In this document: in pieces, positions 8,317 to 17,788 of the stretch
How the letters are laid out: every line of letters starts with the position of its first letter
Position numbering within the stretch: position 1 is the stretch's first letter
From: Streptomyces sp. NBC_01439
GTDB lineage: Bacteria > Actinomycetota > Actinomycetes > Streptomycetales > Streptomycetaceae
Length of the DNA stretch: 64,000 bases
Reading direction: 5' to 3'
NCBI RefSeq assembly: GCF_036227605.1
Contig: NZ_CP109487.1
Location: 6,137,501 to 6,201,500 of the forward strand
Translations under genes and position numbers: made by a program
The notes under the pieces: model-generated
Databases searched by the model: none
The model's input: the letters and a program-made list of their open reading frames with translations, nothing else
What the model was told of the DNA's origin: nothing

Positions 8317-11033
8317 TGCGCGGTTCCTTGATGCGCGGACTCCACAAGCTCCGGCCACTCCGCGCGCCCCGGCTGCTCGGCATACCCCGGCCGCTCCGGC
8401 CGGTCCGCATGCCCCCGCGGCTCCGTCTCGCGCTGGGCGCGCTCTGCCTCGCCCTGCTCCCCGTCGTGGCCGCCACCGGCCCCCTCGGCCCCTTCGGCCC
8501 CGGCGCGCCGCACGCGTACGCCGCCAACGGTCCGGCCGCCGACGGATCCGAGGCGACGGTCACCGGCTCCGGCGACTTCGCCACCCTCAAGGTGACCGTC
8601 AGCCAGACCCGCAACCTCGTCGACCAGGTCGTCAAGGTGTCCTGGACCGGCGGGGCGCCGACCGTCTCGGACACCGCCTACGCCGCCAACTACCTCCAGA
8701 TCATGCAGTGCTGGGGCGACGCCGCGACCGGACCCACCACCGACCAGTGCCAGTTCGGCGGTTCCTCGGCGCTGGGCGCGGGCGCCGGGAACCAGGCCGC
8801 CGGCGCCTACACCAACAGCCGCCAGCTCAACTACGGCGACCGCCTCAAGGACGCCGAGAACCAGCCGCTGCCGCCGCCCACCCCGAGCGGGATCTCCTTC
8901 GCGCCCTTCCGCACCGTTGCCGACGACCCGGTCAGCCCGGGCAACTGGAACGAGTTCTTCGACGTCAACAGCACCAACGAGGTCCCCTACGCCCGCACCA
9001 ACGCCCGCGGCACCGGCGAGGTCTGGTTCGAGACCCAGACCGCCATCGAGGCCCCCGGCCTCGGCTGCGGCGCCGCCGTCCGCGATCCGCAGGGCGCCAC
9101 CACCGGCCGCGGCTGCTGGCTGGTGGTCGTTCCGCGCGGCACCGCCGAGATCGACGGAACCCCGTACACCGGCCAGTCCGGCGGCCAGCTCCAGTCCTCC
9201 CCGCTCAGCCCGGCGAACTGGAAGCACCGCCTCGTCGTCCCCCTCGGCTTCGAACCGCTCGGCAGCTTCTGCCCGATCGGTGCCGAGGAGCGCGGCACGC
9301 TCGGCAGCGAGATGGCCGCCGAGGCCGTCACCCGCTGGCAACCGGCCCTGTGCCAGACCGGCGGCAAGGCCATCTACGGCTACGCCCAGGTCCCGGACGA
9401 GACGGCCCGCGTCAAACTCCTCTCCGGCGCCCCGGGCCTGGTCTTCCTCGGCCGGCCCGCCGCCGCGGCCGCCCCCGGGTCCGACACCCGCAAACCCGTC
9501 TACGCGCCCGTCGCCCTCTCCGGCATCACCATCGGCTACTTCATCGAGAGCCAGGCCGGCTTCGGCGCCCCCGACGAGGTCAAGGCCCGCAACGGGACCC
9601 GCCTCGGATCCCTGCGCCTGACCCCGCGGCTCGTCGCGAAGCTGCTGACCGAGTCGTACAAGGACGGCAATTCGCGCTTCGCCGAGAGCACCGCGAAGAA
9701 CCCCGAGAACCTGGGCCGCGACCCGGAGTTCATCCGCCACAACCCCGACTACACCGGCCTCGACTTCGGCGGCAAGCTCGGCGACGCCCTCGTACCGCAG
9801 CCGCTCTCCGACACCACCCGCCAGCTGTGGGAGTGGGTGGCACAGGACGCGGCGGCCCGGGAGTTCCTGACCGGGGTCCCCGACAACGCGGGCACCTACG
9901 GGGACCGCGCGTACGCGGGCATGGCCGTCAACCCGCACTACAAGGACCTGGCGCTGCCGGTCGACAGCTTCCCCAAGAGCGACCCCTACTGCCAGCCCTT
10001 CGACGACCGGCCCTCCTTCCCGCTCTGCATCCAGGACAAGCACCCGTACGCCAGCGACATGCACGCGGCCGCCCGCGCCGCGAGCCGCGGCGACACCCTC
10101 GCCCGTACCTCCTGGGACGCGACCGCCACGCCCCCCGCCTACAAGAAGGACCCGCCGCAGCCGGCCGGAGCCCGCGCCGTGCTCGCCGTCACCGACACCG
10201 CCACCGCCGACCGGTACGGCCTCGTGCGCGCCGAACTCCTCAACGCGGCGGGCCGGTTCGTGGCACCGGAGCCGGCGGGCCTCATCGCTGCGGCGGGCGC
10301 CCGCAAGGCCGGTCCGGACGGTGCGAACGGCGTCGGTTCCCCCGACCCGGCGGCCAAGGACCCGGCGGCCTACCCGCTCACCGTCCTCACCTACGCGGCG
10401 ACCGTGCCCGCCGACCTCACCGTGGCGGAGGGCAAGGACTACGGCAGCCTCCTCGCCTACGCGGCCGACCGGGGCCAGACCCCGGGCGTGGCCGCCGGAA
10501 CCCTGCCGCACGGCTACGCCCCGCTGCCCGAGGCCCTGCGGGCACAGACCCGCGAGGCCGCGCGCAAGGTCACGGCCGAGGCGGGCAAGAAGCCGGCTCC
10601 CGGCGGATCGGCGGGCACCGAGACGGGCGGAGCCAGCGGCTCCGGCGGTACGTCGGCCACCGCGGGCGGTTCCGTCGGCGGCGCGGCAGCCGCCCCGGGC
10701 TCCGGCGGGTCCACCACCACCGGCGGCTCCGCCCCCGCCCCCGCATCCGCCGCGGGCGGCGCGGCTCCGGCCGCTGCCGCTCCGGCCGCACCCGGCACAC
10801 CTGGCGCATCCGCCGCACCCGCCGCCACCGCGGGCCGGGCGTCCGCCGCGCGGGCCACCGGTGACACCCCGCGCTGGGCGGTCGGAGCCATCCGGCACGT
10901 GCTGCTGGTCTGTCTGGTCGTGGGTGCGCTCGCGGCCTTCGCGGGCCCGCTGCTGCCGCGCTTGTGGCCCCGTCTCCTGCCCCACCTGCGCGCGCTGCGC
11001 GCGGGCGCCGCCCACCGCGACGAAGGGAGGTGA
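8316..11033 (+). CDS. Large membrane-anchored PstS-related surface protein
   Basis: 905 aa with an AGGAGG site at 8301 and start overlapping the previous stop. A basic leader and signal peptide end near HAYA-ANG. The long ectodomain contains scattered PstS-like landmarks (LTPRLVAKLLTESYKDG resembles the PstS LSGEVVAKIF segment; YPLTVLTYAATVP and GYAPLPEAL resemble the PstS C-terminal lobe) separated by long insertions and several Cys pairs (MQCW/DQCQ, GLGCG/GRGCW, SFCP/ALCQ). A Gly/Ser/Ala/Pro linker then leads to one membrane helix and a basic tail. I infer an enlarged phosphate-binding-protein relative facing the wall; direct phosphate binding is not shown. Confidence 0.75.
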   Translation: MRGSLMRGLHKLRPLRAPRLLGIPRPLRPVRMPPRLRLALGALCLALLPVVAATGPLGPFGPGAPHAYAANGPAADGSEATVTGSGDFATLKVTVSQTRNLVDQVVKVSWTGGAPTVSDTAYAANYLQIMQCWGDAATGPTTDQCQFGGSSALGAGAGNQAAGAYTNSRQLNYGDRLKDAENQPLPPPTPSGISFAPFRTVADDPVSPGNWNEFFDVNSTNEVPYARTNARGTGEVWFETQTAIEAPGLGCGAAVRDPQGATTGRGCWLVVVPRGTAEIDGTPYTGQSGGQLQSSPLSPANWKHRLVVPLGFEPLGSFCPIGAEERGTLGSEMAAEAVTRWQPALCQTGGKAIYGYAQVPDETARVKLLSGAPGLVFLGRPAAAAAPGSDTRKPVYAPVALSGITIGYFIESQAGFGAPDEVKARNGTRLGSLRLTPRLVAKLLTESYKDGNSRFAESTAKNPENLGRDPEFIRHNPDYTGLDFGGKLGDALVPQPLSDTTRQLWEWVAQDAAAREFLTGVPDNAGTYGDRAYAGMAVNPHYKDLALPVDSFPKSDPYCQPFDDRPSFPLCIQDKHPYASDMHAAARAASRGDTLARTSWDATATPPAYKKDPPQPAGARAVLAVTDTATADRYGLVRAELLNAAGRFVAPEPAGLIAAAGARKAGPDGANGVGSPDPAAKDPAAYPLTVLTYAATVPADLTVAEGKDYGSLLAYAADRGQTPGVAAGTLPHGYAPLPEALRAQTREAARKVTAEAGKKPAPGGSAGTETGGASGSGGTSATAGGSVGGAAAAPGSGGSTTTGGSAPAPASAAGGAAPAAAAPAAPGTPGASAAPAATAGRASAARATGDTPRWAVGAIRHVLLVCLVVGALAAFAGPLLPRLWPRLLPHLRALRAGAAHRDEGR

Positions 11034-11133
11034 TACCCGGCCACGACCGTCTGATTCGTCCGCGCCAACGGAACTTCACCCAACGCGTGCCGGGCACCAC
11101 CCGGGGCGCAGCCTAGCTGAGGGGCAAACCCGC

Positions 11134-12129
11134 GTGAACAAGAAGAAGATCGCCTTCGCCGCCGCGGCGGCCGCACTGGCGCTCGGCGCCACCGGCGCCA
11201 GCATGGCCTTCGCCGACCCGGCCGGCCCGCCGCAGTACCGCCAGCTCTCCGGTGTCGGCTCCGACACCACCCAGGACGTCATGAACGGGCTGGCCGCGGC
11301 CATCACCGTGAACGGCCAGAAGGTCATCGGCTCCTACGACGCCACCGGCTCCGCGAACATCACCACCAAGGACCCGGCGGCCAACCCGAACTGCACGATC
11401 GCCCGCCCCAACGGCAGCGGCGCCGGCCGCTCCGCGCTGCTCACCTCCCTCCAGGCGAACAACGGCTGTCTGGACTTCGCCCGTTCCTCCTCCCTCAACC
11501 TGGCGGCCGCGGCCCCGGGCCTGACGTACGTCCCGTTCGCGGTGGACGGCGTCAGCTACGCGATCACCCCCGGTTCGGCGATCCCGCGCAAGTTGTCGCT
11601 GACCGACCTGAAGGCGATCTACCACTGCGACCCGAACTACGTGGGCGCGGGCCCCAACTACGACATGACCGTCTACCTGCCGCAGGCCGGTTCGGGAACC
11701 CGTAGCTTCTGGGAGTCCCAGATGGGCATCACCGACGCCGACGTCGTCGCGGGCGTCTACCCCTGCATCAAGGACAAGAAGGGCAGCGCCCCGGTCCAGG
11801 AGCACGACGGCCGCGTCCTCGACGACAAGTCGATCGTGCCGTTCTCCATCGCGCAGTACCAGTCGCAGTCCTCGCAGACCATCGCCGACCTGCGCGGCCG
11901 CGCCATCCTCGGCACCGTCGACGGCCTGGCGCCCACCGTGCTCAACAGCGGCTTCGGCGTGAAGCGCGACGTCTACAACGTCATTCCGACCAGCAAGGTC
12001 GCCACCGCGCCCTGGAGCACGGTCTTCGTCGGCGCGAACTCCGAGATCTGCAAGCAGGCCGCGGTGATCAACACCTACGGCTTCGCCACGAACCCGAACT
12101 GCGGCGACACCACCAAGCAGACCCCCTGA
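11134..12129 (+). CDS. Secreted PstS-like substrate-binding protein
   Basis: 331 aa from a GTG at 11134 (MNKKK basic start). Signal peptide cut near AFA-DPAG; no lipobox and no C-terminal anchor, so it should be freely secreted or held by partners. Binding-protein landmarks: LSGVGSDTTQDVMNGL at the mature N-terminus, CLDFARSSS, LSLTDLKAIYHC and YLPQAGSGTRSFWESQ, matching the PstS order GAGST / DFA-S / L-DL--IF / SGT. Three Cys pairs are possible. It is the third binding protein in a row and differs from the first in having no tether. Confidence 0.85.
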   Translation: MNKKKIAFAAAAAALALGATGASMAFADPAGPPQYRQLSGVGSDTTQDVMNGLAAAITVNGQKVIGSYDATGSANITTKDPAANPNCTIARPNGSGAGRSALLTSLQANNGCLDFARSSSLNLAAAAPGLTYVPFAVDGVSYAITPGSAIPRKLSLTDLKAIYHCDPNYVGAGPNYDMTVYLPQAGSGTRSFWESQMGITDADVVAGVYPCIKDKKGSAPVQEHDGRVLDDKSIVPFSIAQYQSQSSQTIADLRGRAILGTVDGLAPTVLNSGFGVKRDVYNVIPTSKVATAPWSTVFVGANSEICKQAAVINTYGFATNPNCGDTTKQTP

Positions 12130-12211
12130 GCACCGATCACCGACCACCGACCACCAATCGCTGATCGCTGATCCACGAACGAGCCTTGATCTTCTGATTC
12201 TGGAGACCGTT

Positions 12212-13786
12212 GTGCTGAAGAACAGAGTTTCACGGGCCCTGGCCCTGGGCGTCGCCACGGTGACCGCCGCCTTCGCGGCAGGTCTCGCGGGCGCGAGCGC
12301 CGCGTACGCCGCCCCGATCGGCACCATCGAGATCAACCCGGCGACCGGCGCCGACACGTCCGGCATCGCCTTCACCACCTCCGGCGCCTGCCCCGCGAAC
12401 GCCACCAACGTGCTGGTGAAGGTGGAGGGTTCCGGGTTCCCCGCCGGCGGGCTGAACGTGGTCGGCAACTCCCCGATCACCACCTACCCGACCGCCCCGA
12501 ACGGCGGCATGGTCATCCCGCTGACCTCCACCATGCGGGACTACGCCAGCCAGGCGGGCTTCACCACCTTGCAGGGGAAGTACGAGTTCACGGTCATCTG
12601 CCGGACGGCCTTCAACGGCACCAGCCTCGGCGACTACACCGGGGCGGTGTGGTTCACCTCGAACACCACCTACCAGAACACCGACCCGGCGGTGAAGACC
12701 GACACCACCACCGCACTCGCGGTCACCCCGGCCGGCCCGACGCAGGCCGGCACCCCGGTCACGCTCACCGCCACGGTCGCCCCGGCCGGCGCCGGCGGCA
12801 CCGTTCAGTTCAAGGACGGCGCGAACAACCTCGGCACCGCCGTCACCGTCGTGGGCGGCACCGCGGCCCTCACCACCAGCAACCTCGGCGCCGGCACGCA
12901 CGACCTGACCGCCGTCTTCACCCCGGCGAGCGCCTCGTACAACGGCTCGAACTCGGCCCACGTCTCCTACGTGGTCACGGCCGTCCCGGCGGCGCCGACC
13001 ACGACCGCCCTCGCGGTCTCCCCGGCCTCCACCGCGCCGCAGTTCAGCCCGGTGACCCTGACCGGTACGGTCGCGCCCGCGGGCGCGGCCGGCGCGGTGA
13101 AGTTCACCGACACCGTGGGCGGCGCCACCACCACCCTGGGCACCGTCCCCGTCGCGAACGGCACCGCCGTGCTGACCACCAGCAGCCTCCCGGTCGGCGC
13201 CCACTCCCTCACCGCCGTCTTCGTGCCGGCCGACGCGGGCGCCTTCACCGGCTCCGACTCGGGCGCGATCCCGTACACGGTCGGCACGTTCACCGGAGTC
13301 ACCGCCTCCGAGACCGTCACCACGACCGTCAACGCCGGCGCGCTGGTCATCAGCGTCGCCAACCCGCAGGTCACCCTGCCCTCGCCGGTCCTGAACGCCG
13401 ACGGCGACCTGCTGGCCACCGCCGGGTCCATCAACCCGGTCACGCTCACCGACACGCGGGCCGGCAACCCGGGCTGGACCATCAGCGGCCGGGTCACCGA
13501 CTTCTCCGACGGCGCCACGCACGCCATCAACGGCCAGAACCTCGGCTGGTCCCCGAAGCTCGTCGACAAGGCCCCCGCGCAGACCGTCACGGCCGGCTCC
13601 GCCGTCGCGGCGGCGCACGGCGCCGGCGCCGGTGACGCGGGCACCGCGGGCCTGAAGTCCGCCCGGACCCTCGCGAACGGCGCCGGCCTCGGCACCGCGC
13701 ACGTCACCGCCGACCTGGCGCTGAACGTCCCGACCTCCACGGTGGCCGGCACCTACAGCGCCACCCTCACCCTCACCGCCATCTGA
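12212..13786 (+). CDS. Secreted surface protein with two bacterial Ig-like repeats
   Basis: 524 aa from a GTG at 12212 with GGAG upstream. Signal peptide to about residue 33 (AYA-API). Residues ~35-155 form a domain (INPATGADTS, LVKVEGSGFP, VVGNSPITTY, MRDYASQAGFTTLQGKYEF, AVWFTSNT) that recurs in the second half of the next gene at roughly 60% identity by eye. Two Big_3_5-type repeats follow (TTALAVTPAGPTQAGTPVTL and TTALAVSPASTAPQFSPVTL, each ~95 aa), then a C-terminal beta-rich domain. No membrane anchor or sorting motif is present, so retention would require a partner. Function unknown; an envelope adhesin/scaffold role is inference. Confidence 0.8.
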   Translation: MLKNRVSRALALGVATVTAAFAAGLAGASAAYAAPIGTIEINPATGADTSGIAFTTSGACPANATNVLVKVEGSGFPAGGLNVVGNSPITTYPTAPNGGMVIPLTSTMRDYASQAGFTTLQGKYEFTVICRTAFNGTSLGDYTGAVWFTSNTTYQNTDPAVKTDTTTALAVTPAGPTQAGTPVTLTATVAPAGAGGTVQFKDGANNLGTAVTVVGGTAALTTSNLGAGTHDLTAVFTPASASYNGSNSAHVSYVVTAVPAAPTTTALAVSPASTAPQFSPVTLTGTVAPAGAAGAVKFTDTVGGATTTLGTVPVANGTAVLTTSSLPVGAHSLTAVFVPADAGAFTGSDSGAIPYTVGTFTGVTASETVTTTVNAGALVISVANPQVTLPSPVLNADGDLLATAGSINPVTLTDTRAGNPGWTISGRVTDFSDGATHAINGQNLGWSPKLVDKAPAQTVTAGSAVAAAHGAGAGDAGTAGLKSARTLANGAGLGTAHVTADLALNVPTSTVAGTYSATLTLTAI

Positions 13787-13802
13787 TCCAGGCGTGAGCT
13801 CC

Positions 13803-13845
13803 GGGGCGGAACGGGCCCTTCCCAGTACGCCGCCCGTCCCGCCCC
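13803..13845 (+). terminator. Hairpin, possible transcription terminator
   Basis: Arms GGGGCGGAACGGGC and GCCCGTCCCGCCCC pair over 14 bp with one mismatch around a 15-nt loop, just after the Ig-protein gene. No T-run follows, as is common in streptomycetes. It may terminate or attenuate read-through to the next gene 85 bp later. Confidence 0.6.
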
Positions 13846-13930
13846 GCCCCTGACGCCTCGATCTTCCGATCGCCGAGATCGCCCCGATCACCTCGATCGT
13901 CTCCCTACGCCCGGATCGGACGCCCGCGCC

Positions 13931-15952
13931 ATGACCTCCACCGCCCCTGCCCGGCGCCGTCCGGGCCCGTCCGCAGCCGCAGCCACAGTCGCCGCCGTGC
14001 CGATGGCCCTGCTGGCCCTGCTGGCCCTGCTGCTCGTGCTGTTCGCCGTACCGCAGGCACACGCGGCTCCGGCGCCCGCGGAGGACCGGAAGTCCACCTT
14101 CGGCGTGCAGCCGGCCGGCCCCAAGGAACCCGACACCCGCGCCCACTTCTCGTACGGGGTCACCGGCGGCGCGGGGCTGCGGGACCAGATCGCCGTCTGG
14201 AACTACGGCGACGAGCCGCTGACCGTCGCCGTCTACGCGAGCGACGCCGTCAACACCGCCGACGGCGGCTTCGACCTGCTCCCGGCCGGCCAGGCCCCGA
14301 AGGACGCGGGCAGCTGGATCAAGCTGGAGAAGGACACGGTCACGGTCCCGCCGAAGGCCAACGTCATCGTGCCCTTCACCCTCGCCGTCCCCCGGGACGC
14401 CACCCCCGGCGACCACACCGCCGGCATCGTCGCCACCCTCGCGGCCGGCGGCCAGGACGCCCAGGGCAACAAGGTCCGCCTCGACCAGCGCGTCGGCACC
14501 CGCGTGTACCTGCGCCTCGCCGGGGAGCTGACCCCGCGCCTCGCCGTGGAGGACGTGAAGGCCTCGTACGCGGGCACCCCCAACCCCTTCGGCACCGGCT
14601 CGGCCACGGTGACGTACACCCTGCGCAACACCGGCAACGTACGCCTCGGCGCCCGCCAGGCCGTCCGGATCAACGGCATGCTCGGCGGCTCCGTCACCGA
14701 GGGCGGCCTGAAGGACCTCGGTGACCTGCTGCCCGGCAGCTCCCTGACCATCACGGCGAAGGCCGACGGCGTGCGGCCCGCGCTGCGCTCCTCCGCCGTC
14801 GTCTCCGTCCAGGCGGTCGCCACCCGCGAAGGCGTGGACCCGAAACTCCCGTCCCTGACCCGCTCGGCGTCGCTGTGGACGGTCCCGTGGACGCTGCTCG
14901 CCCTGGTTCTCGCGACCACCGCGTGCGGGCTGTGGCTGTGGCGCCGCCGGCGCCTGGCCCGGGCGGCGGCCACCGCGTCGGCGCGCCGGCGCACCACACC
15001 CGAGATCGTCGAGAAGGAGCCCATCGTGCACTTCACCCGTCCCTCCCGGCGCGACGCGGCCGGAGCCGCCGTGCTCGTCGCCGCCGTCGTGACCCTGGCC
15101 GCCGCCGCCCTACCCGGGGCGGCGGCCGAGGCCGCCCAGGCCGGCACGGCGGTGATCAACCCGGCCACGGGCACCGACACCACCAGCGTCGACCTCGCCA
15201 CCTCGGCGGCCTGCCCGGCACCCGCCACCAACGTCCTGGTGAAGGTAACCGGCAAGGGCTTCCCGGCCGAGGGCAAGAACGTGGTCGGCAACTCCCCGAT
15301 CTCCACGTACGGGCAGGCGCCATCGGGCGGCATCGTCATCCCGCTGACGATGACCATGCGCGACTACGCCAACGAGGCCGGCTTCACCACCCTGGAGGGC
15401 CGCTACGACCTGACGGTGGTGTGCCGCAAGTCCTTCGGCAGCGAGACGTACGGGGACTTCACCGGATCGATGTGGTTCACGTCGAACACGGAGTACCGGA
15501 CGACGGACCCCGGCGGTGGCCAGCCGACCCCGACCCCGACCCGGACGGCGACGTCCAGTGCGACACCCACGCCCACACCCACGTCCACCCAGACGTCGAC
15601 CCCGACCCCGACGCCGACCACGACCTCCACCCCCGACCCCTCCGCGACTCCGACGCCGACCACCACGGCCACCGCCACCGGCGGCACCGGACTGGGCCTG
15701 TCCACCAACGTCACCACCGGCGGCGCGGGAACCGCCGCGGGCGGCACCGCCGGCACCTCCGGCAGCGGCGCCACCGGTGGCTCCGGCTCCGGCTCCGGCA
15801 AGGGCGGCGGCCTGGCCAACACGGGTACGGACGCCGTCACCCTCGCCCTGATCGCCGCGGGCCTGGTGCTGACCGGCGGCTCCGCCGTCTGGTGGGCCCG
15901 TCGCCGCGGGCTGCTGAGCTTCCCGGGCGCCTCCGGCACCCCGGGCAACTGA
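13931..15952 (+). CDS. DUF916/WxLIP-like membrane protein fused in frame to an LANTG-anchored surface protein
   Basis: 673 aa with three hydrophobic export elements. Residues 1-47: signal peptide. Residues ~52-310: a DUF916-like (WxL-interacting protein) domain with FGVQPAG, a YFxL-like FSYGVTGG, a core of N-x-G-D-E and [15 protein letters not shown]. Residues ~312-335: membrane helix followed by RRRRLAR. Residues 366-410: a second complete signal-peptide-like segment. Residues ~410-530: the same domain as in the preceding gene. Then a Thr/Pro repeat stalk, a Gly/Ser linker, sorting motif LANTG (628-632), membrane helix and RRR tail. LAxTG is the motif used by class E sortases. A GTG with its own RBS at 15026 suggests the second half can also be made separately; see that site. 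Confidence 0.8.
   Translation: MTSTAPARRRPGPSAAAATVAAVPMALLALLALLLVLFAVPQAHAAPAPAEDRKSTFGVQPAGPKEPDTRAHFSYGVTGGAGLRDQIAVWNYGDEPLTVAVYASDAVNTADGGFDLLPAGQAPKDAGSWIKLEKDTVTVPPKANVIVPFTLAVPRDATPGDHTAGIVATLAAGGQDAQGNKVRLDQRVGTRVYLRLAGELTPRLAVEDVKASYAGTPNPFGTGSATVTYTLRNTGNVRLGARQAVRINGMLGGSVTEGGLKDLGDLLPGSSLTITAKADGVRPALRSSAVVSVQAVATREGVDPKLPSLTRSASLWTVPWTLLALVLATTACGLWLWRRRRLARAAATASARRRTTPEIVEKEPIVHFTRPSRRDAAGAAVLVAAVVTLAAAALPGAAAEAAQAGTAVINPATGTDTTSVDLATSAACPAPATNVLVKVTGKGFPAEGKNVVGNSPISTYGQAPSGGIVIPLTMTMRDYANEAGFTTLEGRYDLTVVCRKSFGSETYGDFTGSMWFTSNTEYRTTDPGGGQPTPTPTRTATSSATPTPTPTSTQTSTPTPTPTTTSTPDPSATPTPTTTATATGGTGLGLSTNVTTGGAGTAAGGTAGTSGSGATGGSGSGSGKGGGLANTGTDAVTLALIAAGLVLTGGSAVWWARRRGLLSFPGASGTPGN
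15014..15028 (+). promoter_or_regulatory. Internal RBS and in-frame GTG start (308-aa LANTG surface protein)
   Basis: AAGGAG at 15014-15019 stands 6 nt before an in-frame GTG (15026-15028), which begins [10 protein letters not shown] followed by a textbook signal peptide. Starting here gives a 308-aa secreted, LANTG-anchored protein ending at 15952. The layout indicates two genes that have become one reading frame through loss of the first stop codon, with the second start still usable. Confidence 0.65.
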
Positions 15953-16017
15953 AGCAGCCGCAGTAGCCGCAGCCGTAGCAGCCGCAGTCACAGCAATCGA
16001 GCGACGGAGAAGGACAG

Positions 16018-16929
16018 ATGACCGCCACCGCCACCGAGCCGGTGGACGTGCGCCCCGAACCCGCCGGAGCCGCCCGTGCTCCGGCGGGGCCGGGGTCCGC
16101 CCCGGCAGCCGGGCCCGGCCTGTGGGCCGCCGGCGCCGCCCTGGCCATCCTGGGTGCGCTCCTCCTCGGCTTCGTCGCCGAGGTCGGGCCGCTCGGCCAC
16201 CTCCGGCACGAACGGGACCGCCGGGTCGGGTACGCCGAGCTGCGCGACGAGCTCGCCAACGCCACCGCCCCGCTGGGCCCGACCGAGGTCGGCGCCCCCG
16301 TAGCGCTGCTGGCCATCCCGCAGATCGGCGTACGGGAGGTGGTCCGCGAGGCGACCACCGCCGAGGTGCTGGCAGCGGGTCCCGGGCACCGCCGCGACAC
16401 CGTGCTGCCCGGCCAGCCCGGAACCAGCATCCTGATGGGCCGCCAGGCGGGCTACGGCGGCCCCTTCGGCGACATCGGCGACCTGGAGCGGGGCGAGACC
16501 TTCACCGTGACCACGGGCCAGGGCGAGCACGCGTACCGGGTCCTCGGCGTCCGCCGGGCCGGGGACCCGCAACCCGCCCGGCCGACGGGGGAGGCGGGCC
16601 TGCTGACCCTGATGACCGCCGACGGAACCCCGTACATGCCGGGCGGAGTGCTCCAGGTCGACGCCGAACTCGTCTCGCCCGCCCAGCAGTCCGGCGGACG
16701 CGCCCCCGGCCGGCTGCCCGCCGACGAGGCCCCGATGGCTGGGCAGAGCGCGGCCTGGATGCCGCTGATCCTGTGGGGTCAGGCCCTGCTGCTCGCGGCG
16801 GCCGCCCTGGCCTGGGCCCGCGTCCGCTGGGGCCGCGCCCACACCTGGCTGGTGGGCTTCCCCGTACTGGCCGCCCTCGGCCTCGCCGTGTCCGACCAAG
16901 CCGCCCTGCTCCTGCCCAACCTCCTGTGA
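16018..16929 (+). CDS. Catalytically dead sortase-fold membrane protein (pseudo-sortase)
   Basis: 303 aa from ATG 16018 behind GAGAAGGAC. One N-terminal helix, a sortase beta-barrel (residues ~95-225: [66 protein letters not shown]) and two C-terminal membrane helices. The catalytic triad is gone: the GHR histidine is Arg142 (CGC at 16441), the TLxTC cysteine is Ala201 (GCC at 16618) and the late arginine is Val211 (GTG at 16648). It cannot be a transpeptidase by the known mechanism. It lies directly after an LANTG substrate gene, so it may bind the sorting signal or scaffold the complex (inference). Confidence 0.85.
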   Translation: MTATATEPVDVRPEPAGAARAPAGPGSAPAAGPGLWAAGAALAILGALLLGFVAEVGPLGHLRHERDRRVGYAELRDELANATAPLGPTEVGAPVALLAIPQIGVREVVREATTAEVLAAGPGHRRDTVLPGQPGTSILMGRQAGYGGPFGDIGDLERGETFTVTTGQGEHAYRVLGVRRAGDPQPARPTGEAGLLTLMTADGTPYMPGGVLQVDAELVSPAQQSGGRAPGRLPADEAPMAGQSAAWMPLILWGQALLLAAAALAWARVRWGRAHTWLVGFPVLAALGLAVSDQAALLLPNLL

Positions 16930-16940
16930 ACGAGGCCCAC

Positions 16941-17756
16941 ATGACCGAGACGCTCACCCTGCCCCGGGTCACCTCCACGGGTGCCTCCTCCCTGGACGCC
17001 CGCGGGATCTCCGCCTGGTTCGGCGGCCGCAAGGTCCTCAGCCGGGTCTCGCTGGAGATGCCCGCGAGCCGGGTGACGGCCCTGATCGGCCCCTCGGGCT
17101 GCGGGAAGTCGACCTTCCTGCGGATCCTCAACCGCATGCACGAGCTGATCCCGGGCGCCGAACTGGCCGGGGAGGTCCTGCTCGACGGCGAGGACGTCTA
17201 CGCCCGCGGCCGCCGGCTGACGGACGCCCGCCGGCAGATCGGCATGGTCTTCCAGAAGCCGAACCCCTTCCCCGCCATGTCGGTCTACGACAACGTCACG
17301 GCAGGCCTGAAACTCACCGGTGTGCGCGCCTCGACGGCCGTGAAGGACGACCTGGTGGAGGAGTGCCTGACCAAGGCGGGGCTGTGGAAGGAGGTCCGCG
17401 ACCGCTTGCGCCAGCCCGGCGGCGCCCTCTCCGGAGGTCAGCAGCAGCGCCTGTGCATCGCCCGCTCGCTGGCGGTCCGCCCCCGGATCCTCCTCATGGA
17501 CGAACCCTGCTCCGCCCTGGACCCCACCTCGACCCGCCGCATCGAGGAGACCATCCGGGACCTGGCCGAGGAGGTCACCATCGTGATCGTCACCCACAAC
17601 ATGCAGCAGGCGGCCCGCGTCTCCGACCAGTGCGCCTTCTTCCTCGCCGAGCAGGGCACCCCGGGCCGGATCGTCGAGCACGGCCCCACCCCGGCGATGT
17701 TCTCCGCCCCCTCGGACCAGCGCACCGCGGACTACGTCGAGGGCCGCTTCGGCTGA
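16941..17756 (+). CDS. pstB: Phosphate ABC transporter ATPase PstB-like
   Basis: 271 aa from ATG 16941 (AACGAGG site); a GTG at 16926 overlapping the previous stop would add five residues. Complete ABC ATPase: Walker [11 protein letters not shown]-loop VFQKPNPFP (the PFP is PstB-typical), signature LSGGQQQR, Walker B ILLMDEP, H-loop VTHNMQQA. The C-terminus [10 protein letters not shown] resembles the PstB ending T-x-D-Y-I-x-G-R-F-G. It powers the PstC/PstA channel. Unusually, it is parted from the permease genes by six exported/membrane protein genes, and no phoU is present. Confidence 0.93.
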   Translation: MTETLTLPRVTSTGASSLDARGISAWFGGRKVLSRVSLEMPASRVTALIGPSGCGKSTFLRILNRMHELIPGAELAGEVLLDGEDVYARGRRLTDARRQIGMVFQKPNPFPAMSVYDNVTAGLKLTGVRASTAVKDDLVEECLTKAGLWKEVRDRLRQPGGALSGGQQQRLCIARSLAVRPRILLMDEPCSALDPTSTRRIEETIRDLAEEVTIVIVTHNMQQAARVSDQCAFFLAEQGTPGRIVEHGPTPAMFSAPSDQRTADYVEGRFG

Positions 17757-17788
17757 CGCCCTGACGTCGTCCCGTGCCGCCGCTCCGC

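Noticed and set aside
7659..11015. 1118-aa minus-strand open frame opposite the PstS region
   Set aside because: Low-complexity Gly/Arg/Val translation with no motif; it is the antisense of two well-supported plus-strand genes in GC-rich DNA.
16018..16929. Active class E sortase for the LANTG protein
   Set aside because: His, Cys and Arg of the active site are all replaced, so it cannot act as a transpeptidase.
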